Notes under the pieces: model-generated
The model's database searches: none
The model's input: only the letters and a program-made list of their open reading frames with translations
Told to the model about the DNA's origin: nothing
Shown here: piece after piece, positions 60,934 to 64,000 of the stretch
How positions within the stretch are numbered: the stretch's first letter is position 1
Layout: each line of letters begins with the position of its first letter
Made by a program: the position numbers and the translations under genes
Assembly: GCA_025758065.1 (NCBI GenBank)
Contig: CP107199.1
Span: 1,485,501 to 1,549,500, forward strand
DNA length: 64,000 nucleotides
Source: Lachnospiraceae bacterium
GTDB lineage: Bacteria; Bacillota; Clostridia; Lachnospirales; Lachnospiraceae
Direction of reading: 5' to 3'

Positions 60934-62736
60934 ATGAAGAAGCAGACAAAATTAGTTGCTGTATTATCAACAGCAGCACTGCTTGCTATCGGTGCATCCA
61001 TGACATCTTTCGCAGCTACAGGCTGGGCAGAAGAAGATGGTACTTGGGTATACTATGATAGAAACGGTGACAAAGTAACAGACAAATGGGCAAAATCTGG
61101 TAATAACTGGTATTACTTAGACAGCAACGGCGAGATGGCAGTAGATACCCTGATCGAAGATGGCGACAACTACTACTATGTTGACATCAACGGTGTTATG
61201 GCAGCTAACCAGTGGGTAGCTATCGATAACGAAGACGCTGGCGATGATGACGAGCCAGAGCATTATTGGTACTACTTCCAGGCTAACGGTAAAGCTTTAA
61301 AACAGGGAGATTCCGATAAGGTTTCTTTAAAGACTGTTAACGGCAAGAAATATGCTTTCGATGACGAAGGTAAGATGCTGTATGGCTGGGTAGATGAGAA
61401 CAGCGCTGAGCGTATCGACAATACTGATGGTGATGCTTTCAAGGAAGCAACCTACTACTTCGGTGGCGAAGATGACGGTGCTATGACTACTGGTTGGTTA
61501 CTGACTGACGTTACATACAACGAAGCAACCAATGATGATTATAAGTATACTGCAGCAGCATTCAATGATGATGAAGATCAGACCCGTTGGTTCTACTTCA
61601 AGTCCAATGGTAAGATGATCAAGGCTGACAATGGCGAAAGAACCAAAGATAAGACTATCAATGGTAAGAAGTACGCATTTGATGAGTACGGCGCTATGGT
61701 AGCTGAGTGGTCTCTGGATGAAGGTGATGAGAAGATCGCTTCTAAGTCCGAAGAGAGAGCAAAGGCTTCTGTTGATGTAGCAACCACTTCTGAAGCTTGG
61801 AATGGTGCAGGAAACTACGCTAAGTACACCCAGGCATGGAGATACTTCAACTCTGTTGAGGATGGTTCTCGTGTAAGCAAGGGCTGGTTCAAAGTAGTAG
61901 CAGCTGAAATGCTGAACAAGGACAAATATGATGATGATGAAGATGCTTGGTACTATGCAGATGGCAGCGGCAAGCTGTATGCTGGTGAATTCAAGACCAT
62001 CAAGGGCAAGAAGTATGCATTCAGAAACGATGGACGTATGATTAACGGCCTGAAGTTCATCAAAGAAGGCACTAACGACTTTGAAGACGTTATAGCTGAT
62101 GATGATGACAATCATTCCTTCGATAATGAGGATGATTTCTTAGCACAGGCTTCTACCTACTTTGAAGGTGAAGGATACAAGTGCTACTACTTCGGCGGCG
62201 ACGAAGATGGTGCAATGAGAACTGGTAAGACATCTCTGACCTTCGACGGCGAGAACACCAACTTCTACTTCGAGAAGTCTGGCGGCAAGAAGGGTGCTGG
62301 TGTAACTGGTGAGAAGGACAACAAACTGTATCAGTCCGGTATGCTGTTAAAGGCAGATTCTGACGACAAGTACACTGTTGTTGATAAAGAAACACATACT
62401 AAGGCTGGTGGTACTAAGTATGTAACCTACACCAAGTTAGATGACGCTAAGGCATTCATGGACAGCGTTAAGAACCATGGTGGTAAAGTTAACGATGAAT
62501 TAGCTGGTAAGGAAGGCTCTACAAAGGTAACTGTTGGAAGCAACACTACCAAGAAGGCTGAAGACTTAGCTGAAGCTTATTCCGTTGAATTAAAGGATGT
62601 TAAGAATCATGAATACATCCTGGTTAATACCTCTGGTAAGGTAATTGACAACAAGGGCAAGAACAAAGATGGCAGCGATTACTACTATGTAACTGACAGC
62701 AATGGTAAGATTACTAACATCTACGTTGAAGACTAA
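60934..62736 (+). CDS. Acidic secreted choline-binding-repeat protein
   Basis: A 600-residue exported protein. The signal peptide KLVAVLSTAALLAIGASMTS ends near FAATGW. Irregular choline-binding-type repeats follow: WVYYDRNGDKVTDKWAKSGN, then WYYLDSNGEMAVD, and many spaced units of the KTINGKKYAFDEYGAMV type. It is rich in Asp and Glu, and large parts carry no catalytic signature. A strong promoter, AAAGGAGAGTGCATTC ribosome site and dense use of codons like those of the ribosomal genes suggest high expression, perhaps as an abundant surface protein. It ends without the GPGV tail of the other members. Confidence 0.85.
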   Translation: MKKQTKLVAVLSTAALLAIGASMTSFAATGWAEEDGTWVYYDRNGDKVTDKWAKSGNNWYYLDSNGEMAVDTLIEDGDNYYYVDINGVMAANQWVAIDNEDAGDDDEPEHYWYYFQANGKALKQGDSDKVSLKTVNGKKYAFDDEGKMLYGWVDENSAERIDNTDGDAFKEATYYFGGEDDGAMTTGWLLTDVTYNEATNDDYKYTAAAFNDDEDQTRWFYFKSNGKMIKADNGERTKDKTINGKKYAFDEYGAMVAEWSLDEGDEKIASKSEERAKASVDVATTSEAWNGAGNYAKYTQAWRYFNSVEDGSRVSKGWFKVVAAEMLNKDKYDDDEDAWYYADGSGKLYAGEFKTIKGKKYAFRNDGRMINGLKFIKEGTNDFEDVIADDDDNHSFDNEDDFLAQASTYFEGEGYKCYYFGGDEDGAMRTGKTSLTFDGENTNFYFEKSGGKKGAGVTGEKDNKLYQSGMLLKADSDDKYTVVDKETHTKAGGTKYVTYTKLDDAKAFMDSVKNHGGKVNDELAGKEGSTKVTVGSNTTKKAEDLAEAYSVELKDVKNHEYILVNTSGKVIDNKGKNKDGSDYYYVTDSNGKITNIYVED

Positions 62737-62780
62737 TCTGATTTGATTTAGAAACAGTTTGTAATAACTAAACATTAAGG

Positions 62781-62840
62781 GGGAAGCGTTATGGCTGATA
62801 TAACATTTATGTTAGCTGTAACGCTTCCTTTTTATTTACT
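62781..62840 (+). terminator. Terminator after the acidic surface protein
   Basis: GGAAGCGTTA pairs perfectly with TAACGCTTCC, with further AACAT/ATGTT pairing inside, followed by TTTTTA. Confidence 0.88.
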
Positions 62841-62857
62841 TGCAGAAAGGAGTATCT

Positions 62858-64000
62858 ATGATCAGAAGAAAATTATTAGTATTAGGAACAGCAATTTGTC
62901 TGGCTGTATCAGCAAATGCAATCACATCTTTTGCTGATACTACATCTGCCAGTACCACAACAATGGAAAACTGTGGTGCATATCTTTTTGAGTGGCGCCC
63001 TATTGATTGCGGAAATGGAAATTATTTTGCTATTTTGGTAGGCGGCAATACATTAAATGAGAGTAATGTGATCTTAAATCGAGGTTATGATTATGCTTAT
63101 ACATTTGAACCTATGACTTATTCACGCCCATGGGGAACTGTGCCGGATCTGGTAAATATAGACGGAAAATGGGGGATCCCTGAAAACTGGTCTTCCATGC
63201 CGGAAGGTGCTCAGCCTACTCTCCAGATTGTATTAAAAACAAATTATAAAACTTTAAATACAGATAAGCGTTATGTAAATGTTGTTCATCTTCCTTCCAA
63301 TGTGAATTCCTCTACATTACCAGCAGAAGTGCGTAAATATTTGATTAATGTAGATGCTTCTGACGCTGGTGCTTATAATGACACAGTTACCCCAGGATGG
63401 CAAAAAGAAGCAGATGGATCCGAAAAATATTTAAAGCCAGATGGAACGTATGTAAGCAACGGCTGGCTCCAGCTTGATGATAAAAAATATTACATGGATG
63501 AAAATGGTGTTAAATTAAAAGATACCATTACTCCAGATGGCTTCTATGTAAATTCTGACGGCGAGAAGGTATCTTATATGCCAGGTTGGTATAAAGATGG
63601 TAACTATTGGCGTTATATCCAGAAAAATGGATATTATCTGGCTAACTCATGGTATCAGGATACTGACGGAAAGTATTATTATTTCAATATGGGTGCTGTT
63701 ATGGCAGTAAACACAACCACACCGGATGGTTATTATGTAGATGAAAACGGTGTTTGGGATGGTAATGCATCAACAGTTGCTGCAGCTGAAAAGAACCTCG
63801 GCCCTGGTGTAGACAAAGGCTGGGAACCAATTGATAAAGGTTGGAAATTCAAACAGGAAGATGGTACTTATTTGACCAATGCCTGGAGACAGGACAGCAA
63901 CGGTAAATGGTATTACCTGAACGAAGATGGCTGGATGCTGAAAGACACTAATACACCGGACGGTTATCATGTGGACGCTAACGGCGTTTACGATGGTCCT
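62858..64000 (+). CDS. Secreted choline-binding-repeat protein, partial at the window end
   Basis: An open frame of 381 codons runs off the right edge. The signal peptide KLLVLGTAICLAVSANAITS is cut near FADTT. A domain of about 150 residues that I do not recognise follows (YLFEWRPIDCGNGNYFAILV to LPAEVRKYLINVD). Choline-binding-type repeats come next (GWQKEADGSEKYLKPDGTYV, WYQDTDGKYYYFNMGAV), with NLGPGVDKGW between two repeat blocks. GAAAGGAGTATCT precedes the ATG. The C-terminus lies outside the window, so its full function cannot be judged. Confidence 0.85.
   Translation, partial: MIRRKLLVLGTAICLAVSANAITSFADTTSASTTTMENCGAYLFEWRPIDCGNGNYFAILVGGNTLNESNVILNRGYDYAYTFEPMTYSRPWGTVPDLVNIDGKWGIPENWSSMPEGAQPTLQIVLKTNYKTLNTDKRYVNVVHLPSNVNSSTLPAEVRKYLINVDASDAGAYNDTVTPGWQKEADGSEKYLKPDGTYVSNGWLQLDDKKYYMDENGVKLKDTITPDGFYVNSDGEKVSYMPGWYKDGNYWRYIQKNGYYLANSWYQDTDGKYYYFNMGAVMAVNTTTPDGYYVDENGVWDGNASTVAAAEKNLGPGVDKGWEPIDKGWKFKQEDGTYLTNAWRQDSNGKWYYLNEDGWMLKDTNTPDGYHVDANGVYDGP

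Noticed and set aside
61498..62115. 205-codon minus-strand frame inside the acidic choline-binding protein
   Set aside because: Opposite strand of a low-complexity Asp/Glu-rich gene; no start signals.

Overview
The window looks like chromosomal DNA from a low-to-mid GC anaerobic Firmicute, most probably a gut Lachnospiraceae (Clostridium cluster XIVa). I base this on the strong AAGGAGG ribosome sites, the type III glutamine synthetase, the zinc-ribbon L33, the rpmG-secE-nusG-rplK-rplA-rplJ-rplL order, and several choline-binding-repeat surface proteins. The genus cannot be fixed from sequence alone. Roughly four fifths of the genes lie on the + strand, and five DnaA-box-like 9-mers sit within the first 125 bases. 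Together these suggest the replication origin, or at least the origin side of the replichore, is at the left end. No tRNA, rRNA or CRISPR array was seen.

Layout. 0.3-6.7 kb: a LysR regulator divergent from an operon for an amidohydrolase, an AbgT-family transporter, a C45 acyltransferase/amidase-like enzyme and a YitT membrane protein. 7-9.4 kb: an ABC-F ATPase and an unknown protein. 9.4-11.8 kb: a Crp/Fnr (HcpR-like) regulator divergent from a ferredoxin-like protein, a cupin and a small Cys-containing helical protein, with a palindrome between them. 12-16.2 kb: a GGDEF-EAL protein, the stump of a permease gene, a second amidohydrolase and a TSUP permease. 16.3-28.5 kb: housekeeping and hypothetical genes (M18 aminopeptidase, trigger-factor-like lipoprotein, xpt, HAD phosphatase, metallophosphoesterase, DUF3810 protease-like protein, Suv3-like helicase, uracil permease). 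28.5-35 kb: FeoA-like protein, sfsA, thrC, fba and glnN, with two copies of a 195-bp MITE-like element.

35.3-41.4 kb is a cell-surface choline locus. A three-domain fusion (winged helix, LicC-like cytidylyltransferase, LicA-like kinase) could make CDP-choline. It is followed by a choline-binding-repeat protein, a GH25 lysozyme with choline-binding repeats, and a polysaccharide deacetylase. Two more choline-binding-repeat proteins close the window (60.9-64 kb). 41.6-47.4 kb: rarA, a rho gene with a long Asn-rich prion-like insert, and pgcA.

47.4-52 kb is the accessory region. It holds short structured repeats, a membrane protein with an 11-residue-repeat coiled coil, two intact tyrosine recombinases plus the relic of a third, and a PBECR4 nuclease-fold protein. 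The PBECR4 gene follows a consensus promoter, a structured leader of about 175 nt and a strong intrinsic terminator. This arrangement is the best candidate here for an undescribed system. 52-60.2 kb returns to core genes: mreB, recD2, comF and the ribosomal-protein cluster, with two 23S-rRNA-like L1 target sites and an L10-type leader.

A recurring theme is short palindromic DNA. At least five families or elements of 70-250 bp are present. One begins exactly at, or a few bases after, the stop codons of four genes, always in the orientation of the upstream gene.
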